Assembly (NCBI GenBank): GCA_003030785.1
Contig: PYVH01000023.1
Coordinates: forward strand, 1-39,790
Source: Marinobacter sp. B9-2
GTDB lineage: Bacteria; Pseudomonadota; Gammaproteobacteria; Pseudomonadales; Oleiphilaceae
Direction of reading: 5' to 3'
Length of the DNA: 39,790 bases
Part shown: positions 16,905-24,821 of the stretch, piece by piece
Layout: every line of letters starts with the position of its first letter
How positions within the stretch are numbered: position 1 is the first letter of the stretch
The notes under the pieces: generated by a model
Told to the model about the DNA's origin: nothing
Databases searched by the model: none
Seen by the model: only the letters and a program-made list of their open reading frames with translations
Made by a program: the position numbers and the translations under genes

Positions 16905-19900
16905 GTACGCCACGCTCGCCGATGCATCAGAAGCCGCTCAGCGCTTGGAATTCAAAACGCAGCCGGAATACAAGAGGGACTACAAACAAGATCCGAAGCT
17001 GCCAGCAAATCCCAACCAACTCTATGCCGGAGATTGGGATGATTGGTATAGCTTCCTTGGCACTGAACACCCCGGTGAGAAGTACGCCACTGTCGCCGAG
17101 GCGTCCGAGGCCGCTCAACGCTTGGGATTCGAAATAAGAGATGAATACAACAAGGGCTACAAAAAAGACCCGAAGCTGCCAGCAGCTCCCGACAAACACT
17201 ATGCCGAAGATTGGGCTGATTGGCCCAACTTCCTTCGCAATGAGCGCCCTAGAGAAAAATACGTGACGCTCGCCGAGGCGTCCGAAGTCGCTCAGCGATT
17301 GGGCTTCAAAACACGCACCGAATACCATGAGGGCTACCAAAAAGACCCGAAGTTGCCATCGAATCCCCAACGAAGTTATGCCGGAGAGTGGGATGATTGG
17401 TATAGCTTTCTTGGCGTTGAGCGCCCCGAGAGGTACGCGGCGCTTGCCGAGGCGTCCGAAGCCGCTCAGCGTCTGGGGTTCAAAACGCAGCAGGAATACT
17501 ATGAGTGCTACCAAAAAGACCCGAAGTTGCCGTCCAATCCCTCTGTTTTCTATGCCGAAGATTGGGCTGATTGGTACAGCTTCCTTGGCAACGAGCGTCC
17601 CGAGAAGTACGCGACGCTCGTCGAGGCGTCAAAAACTGCTCAACGCTTGGGGTTAAAAACACAGGGGGAATACTATGAGGGTTACCAAAAAGACCCGAAG
17701 CTGCCAGCAACTCCCGATAAATTCTATGCCGAAGATTGGATTAGTTGGTACAGATTCCTTGGCACCGAACGCCCCGATGGGAAGTACGCGACGCTCGTCG
17801 AGGCGTCCGAAGCCGCTCAACGCCTGGGATTCAAAACGTCCACAGAATACTTTGAGGGCTACAAACAAGACCCGAAGCTGCCACGCCATCCCGACGGAAC
17901 TTATCGCAGAAATTGGGGTGATTGGTATAGTTTTCTTGGCAATGAGCGTCCCAAAGAAAAGTACGCGACGCTCGCCGAGGCCTCCGAAGTCGCTCAGCGC
18001 TTGGAATTCAAATCAATTAAAGAATACCTGAAGGGCTACAAAAAAGACCCAAAGCTGACAGTATCTCCCTGCGACTTCTATGCCGAAGATTGGGATGATT
18101 GGTACAGCTACCTTGGCATTGAGCGTCCCGTGAAGAGGTACGCGACTCTCGCCGAGGCGTCCGAAGCCGCTCAATTCTTAGAGTTTAAATCAGGGGCGGA
18201 ATACTATGAGGGCTACAAACAAGACCCGAAGTTGCCAGCACAGCCGAATAGAGCTTATTCCGAACATTGGATATCTTGGCCTCACTTCCTCGGCAATGAA
18301 AACGCCATTTATCGAGAACTGACCAGCAAATACCCCGAGTTTTGGAAGGCCATACAAAGTTATGTCGAGGCTGGTACAGGCCAATCCAACAAATACTCAC
18401 ATTTAAGAGCATTCCTTAGATTTTACGTGGACAAGTTGGGCTTTGTTGACGATCCGGGAGCCATGTTGTCAAGGGATATCCCGTTTAATGAGAGAGCGTA
18501 CGAAAACTTTATAAATGCCACCGCAGATACTGTAAAAAAATCACGGCATAACGCCTGTTCCGCTTTTTTCGAGTGGATTTTGGAGACTTATTGCTCTGAC
18601 GAGGACGATAACGGTGAGCTGATAGTTCTGCCCGGCTACCGCAATCCTCTTAGAACAGTTCTCAAGGGTTTGTTAGATCAGTTACCCAGTTACAAGCGCA
18701 GTGAATCAGACAAGCCTCCATTGCCCATGGATGCCATTGTACGAGCCAAGCAGCATCTGATTCCGCTGAAGGCGACGTCGTTTCGCGATCTCTATCAATT
18801 GCATCCCTTCCTCGAAGACTGCTGGTTCGGGGTTGATCCACAGTTAATTGATGACAACGATCCAAACTGCATTTATCGAGTGGTCCAAAAAGAGCGGAAG
18901 CGAGGTCGCAAGCGCTATATTGAAGAGGTGCACGAGTTATGGTCGCCCGTAAAAATTGTCGCAAACTACACATTGCTATCCATTCCGTTGCGAGGACAGC
19001 AAATCTGTTGGCTCGACAGCGGAGAGGGAGATGAATTTATTCCGTTATGGCGTGATGGGAAGGTTCACTGGATCGAAAATCCAAGTCAGCTTGCGACCCG
19101 AAAGCGGAATAAGGGCTTTATTCAGAAAGGGAACAATGACGGTGAGTTGAGCGCCTACATCACGACGAACAAAACCGGAAAGAAATTGGGCGGCTACGAT
19201 ATTCCGTTCATGCCGGAAGATCTGGCGTATTGGATTATCCAGCTTCGGGAGTGGCAATCCAAATACAACCCAATCGAAGAACTGACACTGTGGACGCAAA
19301 TCAACCCGCAGCAAAGGATACACAAAGACATCCTCAAAAGGCGCGGTAAACAATCGTTCCTGTTCCGAGACCCGGCCTCACACGCCTGTGATGAGAAGGC
19401 GTCGCCCATGCGTACGACAACCGCGTTTACACGAACCCTGCCTGCTCTGTTGTTCCATAGTCAGAGGCCAGGCGCGGACCTCGCTGAGAAAATCGAAAAA
19501 AAGAGCAGCGTGGATTACAAGAGCCAATTTACACCTCATGCTCTCCGCGTCAGCCTTATCACTGCCTACATTGTCGACGGCAGAGCGCCCATAGCCGTGA
19601 TTTCAAAGCTGGTTGGTCATTCCTCTCTGGTGATGACAATTTACTACACAAAGGTAGGAGCCAGCAAAATGCGGCTGGAGATGGCGGCGGCTGAAAAACG
19701 GGCACTTGAGCAGAGTCACTATCGTTACGAAGACCTCATCCTCCAGAAGAAAATCGAAGAGGCGCGTCCGGAATTAATCGCCACAGACCGACGCATCATG
19801 GATCAGTGTCTGACACCTAATTGGCCTTCTGGAGCCTTCCAACTTATGAGTTTCGGAATCTGCCCCATGAGCGGCAACAAGTGTGACGAAGGTGGCATGG

Positions 19901-20712
19901 CACTGGTTGAGCGGAAGGTTGAAGCACAGTACGCACCGGTGCCCAATGGCTACCTTGGGACTCGAAATTGTCCCCAGTGCCGCTTCTTCATTACCGGCCC
20001 GGCGTTTCTGGGCGGTTTGTCGGCCATTGCCAACGAAATCATTCTGGAAATCAATGTCACCCGCAATGAATACCACGAACTCGAAGAAAAAAGGCAGACG
20101 CTCGATGACGAGCGGTACGATGCCGAGTCTTCGGGACAGTTTTTTGGTAAAGAGCGAACGCTGAAAAAGATCACCTCGGCGTATGAGGAAAAAGCCAAAA
20201 AGCTCGACACGCTTCTCACGGATCTCCAGCACTTATACCGCCTGATTTCTCAATCTACCGAACTGCTGAAAACCTCCGAGACAGGCCAGCACCAGCTGAT
20301 CGTCAGCGGCAATTACGTGGAAATGGAGATGCATTTGGAGGAGCAAAGCAGCGAATTTCGGTTGCTCGCTGAAGTCTGTGCCAACGCTGAAATTTACGAG
20401 AGTGCCAGTGCCTCCAGAGCACGCCCCCTGCTCAGTCAGATGCTCGACAAATTGGCGGACACCAATGGGATTGCACCCGCGATATTTCGGTTGACCGAGG
20501 ATCAGCAGCTCAAAGCTGCCAATCAGGTCGTCCGGCTGATTATGCAAGTGACACAGAATAACTGGCACGTCGCTGACCAGTTGATCAATGGGCAAATCAC
20601 CTTGGAAGATCTCGCCGAACCACTACAGCTAGGTGATGTGCGCCAAGAGATCGAGTCAGCCATGAACGGGTCTTTGAAATTCCCGCTAGAAATCGAGGGC
20701 TGCAATGAGTGA
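16894..20712 (+). CDS. gmtZ: Gamma-mobile-trio integrase GmtZ (VPA1269-like)
   Basis: A 1,272-residue protein with three parts. Residues about 4-470 are eight tandem repeats of about 58 residues, each like KYATLAEASEAAQRLGFKT then GYKxDPKLP and DWYSFLG. Residues about 480-930 are a tyrosine-recombinase-like domain: R700 (PLRGQQ), H882-x-x-R885 (HALRVS), H909 (VGHSS) and Y918 (YYTKV). The residue after R885 is Val rather than the usual His. Residues about 985-1,035 hold cysteines (GICPMSGNKC, NCPQC) that could bind zinc, and a long coiled coil follows (about 1,050-1,120). The start codon overlaps gmtY and the end overlaps gmtX by 8 bases, so all three are one translational unit. Assigned to GmtZ by architecture and order. 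Confidence 0.87.
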   Translation: MATKYATLADASEAAQRLEFKTQPEYKRDYKQDPKLPANPNQLYAGDWDDWYSFLGTEHPGEKYATVAEASEAAQRLGFEIRDEYNKGYKKDPKLPAAPDKHYAEDWADWPNFLRNERPREKYVTLAEASEVAQRLGFKTRTEYHEGYQKDPKLPSNPQRSYAGEWDDWYSFLGVERPERYAALAEASEAAQRLGFKTQQEYYECYQKDPKLPSNPSVFYAEDWADWYSFLGNERPEKYATLVEASKTAQRLGLKTQGEYYEGYQKDPKLPATPDKFYAEDWISWYRFLGTERPDGKYATLVEASEAAQRLGFKTSTEYFEGYKQDPKLPRHPDGTYRRNWGDWYSFLGNERPKEKYATLAEASEVAQRLEFKSIKEYLKGYKKDPKLTVSPCDFYAEDWDDWYSYLGIERPVKRYATLAEASEAAQFLEFKSGAEYYEGYKQDPKLPAQPNRAYSEHWISWPHFLGNENAIYRELTSKYPEFWKAIQSYVEAGTGQSNKYSHLRAFLRFYVDKLGFVDDPGAMLSRDIPFNERAYENFINATADTVKKSRHNACSAFFEWILETYCSDEDDNGELIVLPGYRNPLRTVLKGLLDQLPSYKRSESDKPPLPMDAIVRAKQHLIPLKATSFRDLYQLHPFLEDCWFGVDPQLIDDNDPNCIYRVVQKERKRGRKRYIEEVHELWSPVKIVANYTLLSIPLRGQQICWLDSGEGDEFIPLWRDGKVHWIENPSQLATRKRNKGFIQKGNNDGELSAYITTNKTGKKLGGYDIPFMPEDLAYWIIQLREWQSKYNPIEELTLWTQINPQQRIHKDILKRRGKQSFLFRDPASHACDEKASPMRTTTAFTRTLPALLFHSQRPGADLAEKIEKKSSVDYKSQFTPHALRVSLITAYIVDGRAPIAVISKLVGHSSLVMTIYYTKVGASKMRLEMAAAEKRALEQSHYRYEDLILQKKIEEARPELIATDRRIMDQCLTPNWPSGAFQLMSFGICPMSGNKCDEGGMALVERKVEAQYAPVPNGYLGTRNCPQCRFFITGPAFLGGLSAIANEIILEINVTRNEYHELEEKRQTLDDERYDAESSGQFFGKERTLKKITSAYEEKAKKLDTLLTDLQHLYRLISQSTELLKTSETGQHQLIVSGNYVEMEMHLEEQSSEFRLLAEVCANAEIYESASASRARPLLSQMLDKLADTNGIAPAIFRLTEDQQLKAANQVVRLIMQVTQNNWHVADQLINGQITLEDLAEPLQLGDVRQEIESAMNGSLKFPLEIEGCNE
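16903..18300 (+). repeat. Eight tandem ~174-bp coding repeats in gmtZ
   Basis: Eight in-frame units, each about 174-177 bp, encode near-identical 58-residue blocks. The third to last positions of each unit repeat GCTCAGCGCTTGGG-like and GACCCGAAGCTGCC-like strings almost exactly. DNA similarity is high between neighbouring units, implying recent duplication or gene conversion. The last unit is the most diverged (QFLEFKS, SEHWISWPHFLG). Confidence 0.92.
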
Positions 20713-21340
20713 ACCGAGCGAAGTCTACGAGGCCATACTGGGCCAACTGAAAAATTCTCGTTCCAGGAAGTCCCTGGAGGCCCTTCACGCCGTTTGCAAG
20801 GAACATCATGAGTCAGGCTCGGTTGATTTCAGAATCTCAACGATTGCGAAGCTTGGAGCCAGTCGTGGCGCTCCTAGCGAGCAGACCATCCGAAACAAAA
20901 CCGGAGAACATTATAGAGCGGTCATTGAGGCTTGGCAGGCGCTTGGAGACCAGAAAAAGAAAGCGATCAAAGCACAGACCACGCCCTCGGGCGAGTACGA
21001 TTGGGTTGATGAGGTAAGCAATAAAACTCACCGCTTCCTCATACTCGACCTGATTTCGAAGGTCCGTAAATTGAGGGCCGAAAATAAAAGGTTTGCATCG
21101 ATCAAGAAATTGGAAATTGACTACCGAGCGGGTGCTGAAGACAAATCTGAATCGCGGTTACCGAGCCTGTTGAATCACGAGATTGATGCATTGAGAGACG
21201 CCATCTCTGAGGAGTCCCTTAAATTAAAGGGCTGGACTAAAACAGAACGTGGCAGCATCAAGGACCAAAACGGCAAGGTTGTCCTCAGAAACGGTTTTGT
21301 GGATGCCCTTGAAAAAGCGTTGAGTATCGGGAATGACTAA
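20705..21340 (+). CDS. gmtX: Gamma-mobile-trio protein GmtX
   Basis: A 211-residue, mainly helical, charged protein, third member of the trio. The N-terminal part, VYEAILGQLKNSRSRKSLEA followed by DFRISTIAKLGASRGAPSEQTIRNK, looks like a helix-turn-helix that could bind DNA; a second helical region, RFLILDLISKVRKLRAENKR, suggests a coiled coil. No catalytic motif is visible and the molecular role of GmtX is not known to me. It overlaps gmtZ by 8 bases, and its stop overlaps the next short frame. Confidence 0.82.
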   Translation: MSEPSEVYEAILGQLKNSRSRKSLEALHAVCKEHHESGSVDFRISTIAKLGASRGAPSEQTIRNKTGEHYRAVIEAWQALGDQKKKAIKAQTTPSGEYDWVDEVSNKTHRFLILDLISKVRKLRAENKRFASIKKLEIDYRAGAEDKSESRLPSLLNHEIDALRDAISEESLKLKGWTKTERGSIKDQNGKVVLRNGFVDALEKALSIGND

Positions 21341-21515
21341 CGGACAAGAGAAAGCTCGCGAAAACCTTGTTGCCTTTCAGCGTTGGACCGCTGCGAAAAC
21401 CGATGACGATTTAAAGCAAATCGTCTTTCGGGGCCAGCTAAACCGTGGCGAAGTCGCCGCTTGCGGCGCGAGGGCAGAGCCCTCAATTAAAATCGAGGCT
21501 AAGTCCGTTTTTTGA
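21333..21515 (+). CDS. Short VPA1267-like gene, probably truncated
   Basis: A 60-residue frame that begins inside the gmtX stop (ATGACTAA), as a true fourth operon gene would. Residues 1-42 (NGQEKARENLVAFQRWTAAK, then DDDLKQIVFRGQLNRGEVA) match my memory of the small VPA1267-type protein that often follows GmtX. After GEVA the sequence turns into a run with no resemblance, so the last third is probably replaced by a frameshift or a junction. From its stop to 21,738 I see no further gene; an 85-codon frame there is not convincing. Confidence 0.5.
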   Translation: MTNGQEKARENLVAFQRWTAAKTDDDLKQIVFRGQLNRGEVAACGARAEPSIKIEAKSVF

Positions 21516-21738
21516 TAAAAGCGGACCTTTTTTGTCGCCGAGATTCCGGGAGATTAAGCACGCTGAGGTCGCAAAGCGAACATTCGAAGTAGCGCCCAGA
21601 GCACCAACTTTCAGCCGTAAAAGGTCACGGATCGTAGAGACTAAAAGCCAGCTACTGGGCCGTTTTCACAAACGTCAGCCTATCAAACTCGCCAGACACT
21701 AAGCGTCTGTTAAACAGAAGTATTTGAAGGCTTCTCGA

Positions 21739-22203
21739 TCACTCTACCTTCAGATTTTGCTGGTATTGCAGCATTTGCTCCATCATCAGCTGCATTTGAT
21801 CCATGCGCTCCTGCATCATCTGAATTTGTTGTTCGGTAGTCGGACCATCACCATTTTTTGGTTGGCTGCCATTCATCATATGCTGGCCCCCCATCATGCC
21901 CCGTTGGCCCCGCATCATGCCGGGGCCCATCATACCGTGATGCATAAAACCCATTTGCTCTTGCATCGCCTCTCTGTGTTCTCGCATCAATTGTTGCCGT
22001 TCTTGCGGTGAAGCTTCATCAGGAATGCGTTGCATCAGCTGGTTCATGTGGGACCAGTTCTGGTGCATCTGCTGCATTTGCTCCTGATCCATCATCATGC
22101 CAGGACCATGCCCTTGCCATGAGCCTTGATCACCATGCGCTAGCACGAATGCAGGAAAAACCAACAACGCAGCGGTTGCTGTAAGTCTTTTAAATGAAAT
22201 CAT
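21739..22203 (-). CDS. Met/His/Gln-rich periplasmic metal-binding-type protein
   Basis: A 154-residue protein with a clear signal peptide (about 1-22, FKRLTATAALLVFPAFVLA-H). The mature part is made mostly of Met, Gln, His and Gly: HGPGMMMDQEQMQQMHQNW, MGFMHHGMMGPGMMRG and a C-terminal MMQERMDQMQLMMEQML helix. Met- and His-rich periplasmic proteins commonly buffer copper or silver, so metal storage or a sensor-like extracytoplasmic role is likely (inference). It is divergent from the first transporter gene; the MerR-type operator lies between them. Confidence 0.82.
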   Translation of the reverse strand: MISFKRLTATAALLVFPAFVLAHGDQGSWQGHGPGMMMDQEQMQQMHQNWSHMNQLMQRIPDEASPQERQQLMREHREAMQEQMGFMHHGMMGPGMMRGQRGMMGGQHMMNGSQPKNGDGPTTEQQIQMMQERMDQMQLMMEQMLQYQQNLKVE

Positions 22204-22310
22204 AAAGTTTACCCCCGAAAAAAATTAGATGCCCACACCATCGCACTTATCATTGTAGATCTTTATCCAGACAAACGCCGATTTTGACGACTACTAGAGT
22301 AGATTAGTCA

Positions 22311-22341
22311 TTGACCCTGTAGTAGCTACAGGGTTTTAAAT
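22311..22341 (+). promoter_or_regulatory. MerR-type promoter/operator
   Basis: TTGACC (22,311-22,316) is followed by 19 bp and TTAAAT (22,336-22,341). The long spacer contains a perfect dyad ACCCTGTAG-TAG-CTACAGGGT (22,314-22,334). Over-long spacers with a central dyad are the hallmark of MerR-family activation, and the arm sequence resembles CadR/PbrR-type sites for Cd/Pb. It drives the transporter-lspA pair. No MerR gene is adjacent; the only one seen is 6 kb away. Confidence 0.8.
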
Positions 22342-22374
22342 GACATCATTTGCACGAGAACCGGAGCCGAGAAA

Positions 22375-23271
22375 ATGAGCAAACCCTGCAATGGGCAGTG
22401 TGGCAGTGAAGACTCTGTCGTAGATGACAAGTTTCAGGGACGCGCCACCGCCGAAACAGGTAGCCAGCTAAGCACCTACAGAATACCAAAAATGGATTGT
22501 CCCTCGGAAGAGCGAATGATTCGAATGGCACTGACTGGCGTTGAAAACATTCAGTCGCTGTCATTCGATTTATCGGGTCGTACGTTGGAAATTATCCACC
22601 ATGGAGAAACCGGTCCTATTACCAGCAAACTGGAAAACCTGGGCCTGGGCGCTTCCTTGCAGAGGACAGAAGACGCCAGCGCTGAATCCGTCAGAGCGGC
22701 TGAATCTTCTAAGGCCAACGAAAGCGAAGAGTCCGGCACTTTATGGATACTGCTGGCAATCAACGCACTGATGTTTCTGGTCGAGATGACGATGGGCCTG
22801 ATCGCCCAGTCCGCTGGCCTGATTGCAGACTCGCTAGACATGCTTGCCGATGCCGCCGTCTACGGTCTCGCGCTTTACGCCGTTGGGCACGGCATCAAAA
22901 TGCAGGTCAGAGCGGCGCATGTGGCTGGCATACTCCAGCTTATCCTTGCCGCTGGGGTACTGGTTGAAGTTGGCAGGCGCTTTCTGTTTGGCAGTGATCC
23001 CCAGTCGTCAATGATGATGGCCGTCGCATCTGTGGCCCTTATTGCCAACATCAGTTGCCTGCTCCTGATCGCCAAACACCGTGACGGCGGTGCTCACATG
23101 AAAGCCAGCTGGATATTTTCGGCCAATGATGTGGTTATCAATCTGGGAGTTATCCTTGCAGCCCTTCTTGTTGCCTGGACCGGCTCCAACTACCCGGATC
23201 TGGTTATTGGCGGTATTGTGGGAGGCATTGTACTCATTGGTGCCAAGCGCATCCTTGCGCTAAAAGGATAA
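22375..23271 (+). CDS. CDF-like cation transporter with N-terminal HMA-like domain
   Basis: A 298-residue inner-membrane protein. Residues about 33-95 form a ferredoxin-like, HMA-related domain with M40-D-C-P-S-E-E (one cysteine instead of CxxC), after a Cys-containing N-terminus (KPCNGQCG). Residues about 120-295 hold six hydrophobic segments of the cation diffusion facilitator type. Classical CDF sites HxxxD are replaced: TM2 reads DSLDMLADA and TM5 NDVVINLG. Proteins like this occur with lspA in Pb/Cd/Zn islands, which matches the next gene. Export of a soft divalent metal is likely; the exact ion is not known. Preceded by a MerR-type promoter. Confidence 0.88.
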   Translation: MSKPCNGQCGSEDSVVDDKFQGRATAETGSQLSTYRIPKMDCPSEERMIRMALTGVENIQSLSFDLSGRTLEIIHHGETGPITSKLENLGLGASLQRTEDASAESVRAAESSKANESEESGTLWILLAINALMFLVEMTMGLIAQSAGLIADSLDMLADAAVYGLALYAVGHGIKMQVRAAHVAGILQLILAAGVLVEVGRRFLFGSDPQSSMMMAVASVALIANISCLLLIAKHRDGGAHMKASWIFSANDVVINLGVILAALLVAWTGSNYPDLVIGGIVGGIVLIGAKRILALKG

Positions 23272-23275
23272 TTCG

Positions 23276-23791
23276 ATGTCTGAAGACCGTTCTCGCTTTT
23301 TTACGCTCACTTTTCTCGGCTTTTCGGCACTTATAGCTCTGGCCGACCAACTTATTAAATGGCTCGTCCAGCAATCCATGGCTTACGGACAATCGGTTGA
23401 GATCACCCCTTTCTTTAATTGGGTGCACGTATGGAATAAAGGCGCTGCCTTCAGTCTCTTTGCCGATGGCGGTGGCTGGCAGCGATATTTTTTTATTGCG
23501 ATAGCCATTGTCGTCTCGGCTGTTCTGGTCAAATTGATTCGGGACAGCCATAAGCGAACCGAAGCACTAGCCTATTCGATGGTACTTGGCGGTGCATTTG
23601 GAAATGTCATCGACCGAGTTTTTCGAGGCTATGTTGTCGATTACCTGGATTTTCATTGGCAATCCCGGCACTGGCCGGCGTTCAACCTTGCCGACGTGTT
23701 CATCGTCCTGGGCGTGGCCATGATTTTGGTCACGAGCTTCACAGCCGAGAAAGGTGCCGGGAATAACATGGAAAATCGCCAGAATGGCTAG
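23276..23791 (+). CDS. lspA: Accessory signal peptidase II
   Basis: A 171-residue four-helix membrane aspartyl protease that cuts signal peptides from prolipoproteins. The catalytic aspartates are D122 (VVDYLDFHW) and D140 (AFNLADVF); GNVIDR and FNWVHVWNKGAAFS are also family motifs. It is only 4 nt after the transporter gene, as in metal-resistance operons of the pbrABC type, so this is a second, island-borne lspA rather than the housekeeping copy, which normally sits beside ileS. The two SCO-type lipoproteins in this cargo would be natural substrates (inference). Confidence 0.93.
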   Translation: MSEDRSRFFTLTFLGFSALIALADQLIKWLVQQSMAYGQSVEITPFFNWVHVWNKGAAFSLFADGGGWQRYFFIAIAIVVSAVLVKLIRDSHKRTEALAYSMVLGGAFGNVIDRVFRGYVVDYLDFHWQSRHWPAFNLADVFIVLGVAMILVTSFTAEKGAGNNMENRQNG

Positions 23792-23801
23792 TTTTCGCGC
23801 G

Positions 23802-23851
23802 GTCGCAACACTCGCTAAGCCCTCTGAGCCAGGCTTAGCGAGTGTTGCGAC
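23802..23851. terminator. Perfect 20-bp stem after lspA
   Basis: Two 20-bp arms, 23,802-23,821 and 23,832-23,851, are exact reverse complements (arm starts GTCGCAACACTCGCT) around a 10-nt loop. It follows the lspA stop by 10 bp and separates it from the next transporter. It is likely to stop transcription, although only a weak T-rich stretch (CGTTTAATT) follows; unusual stem length. Confidence 0.65.
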
Positions 23852-23888
23852 TACGTTTAATTGAACAGCAACGACCAAGGAGAAAACA

Positions 23889-24797
23889 ATGGGCCACGAG
23901 CATGCTCACATGTCACCGGATACTAAGGATAAGAGAGTTGCAGTAGCTATCTGGGCGAACGGTATCCTAACCTTGGCTCAGATCGCTGGAGGGATCTTCG
24001 CTGGCAGCTTGGCGCTGATAGCCGACGCTATACACAACTTTTCGGATATGGCGTCACTATTTATCGCATTTGCGGCGCGGAAGATTGCACGCCGCCCGGC
24101 CGACTCGAAGATGACCTTTGGCTACGGGAGAATTGAGGTTGTTGCGGCACTCATAAATTACACCACTTTGATAATGATCGGGGCATATTTGATCTACGAA
24201 GGTGGCATGCGATTCATAGATCCCCCGGAAATCAAGGGGTGGTGGGTAGTTTGGCTTGGCATTATCGCATTGGTAGTGGATGGTTTGACCGCGCTGCTTA
24301 CTTACTCCATGCAAAAGGACAGCGTCAACATCCGTGCGCTGTTTCTACACAACTTGTCTGATGCGTTTGCGTCAATTGCAGTCGTTGTAGGCGGCGCCCT
24401 GATTCTCCTGTACGACATGCGTTGGGTTGATCCCGCGATCACAATTGGTATCGCAAGCTATATTCTCTACCTGGGTCTAACGGAAATCGGCGGAACCATC
24501 CGGACACTCATGCTGGGTAGTCCATTGGATATCGACACAGATTCTGTCATCGAGGCTTTATCAAACGTAGAAGGCGTTTTAGACCTTCACCACGTACATT
24601 TCTGGCAGATGGGTGAGCATGATGCCTCCCTCGACGCCCATGTGGTGGTCGAAATAAGTGCCTGGAATGAACTTGAAAAAGTCAAGGGTGGGATAAAACG
24701 AACTTTGGAAAACGAGTTCGGCATCACTCATTCAACATTGGAGTTTGAACATCCTGATCACAGTCACAAAGATGCCCATACTTATGGCCATGGCTAG
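23889..24797 (+). CDS. CDF-family divalent metal exporter (classical type)
   Basis: A 302-residue cation diffusion facilitator that exchanges Zn2+, Co2+, Cd2+ or similar for protons across the inner membrane. Both transport-site motifs are canonical: ADAIHNFSDMAS in TM2 and LHNLSDAFAS in TM5. Histidines at the N-terminus (GHEHAHM) and C-terminus (HPDHSHKDAHTYGHG) flank it, and a cytoplasmic ferredoxin-like domain (about 205-285, LDLHHVHFWQMGEHDASLDA) is present. AAGGAG lies just before the ATG. The metal cannot be decided from sequence. It begins a new transcription unit after the 20-bp stem, with the ACR3-like gene 24 bp behind it. Confidence 0.92.
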   Translation: MGHEHAHMSPDTKDKRVAVAIWANGILTLAQIAGGIFAGSLALIADAIHNFSDMASLFIAFAARKIARRPADSKMTFGYGRIEVVAALINYTTLIMIGAYLIYEGGMRFIDPPEIKGWWVVWLGIIALVVDGLTALLTYSMQKDSVNIRALFLHNLSDAFASIAVVVGGALILLYDMRWVDPAITIGIASYILYLGLTEIGGTIRTLMLGSPLDIDTDSVIEALSNVEGVLDLHHVHFWQMGEHDASLDAHVVVEISAWNELEKVKGGIKRTLENEFGITHSTLEFEHPDHSHKDAHTYGHG

Positions 24798-24821
24798 CAG
24801 GGCTGCTGAAAAGGGTACCGT

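Noticed and set aside
16903-18300. Regular repeats as a possible CRISPR array
   Set aside because: Units are about 174 bp, in frame, and encode a conserved protein block with no alternating repeat/spacer pattern.
21445-21702. 85-codon frame after gmtX
   Set aside because: It overlaps the VPA1267-like frame, has no ribosome site and a basic, irregular composition.
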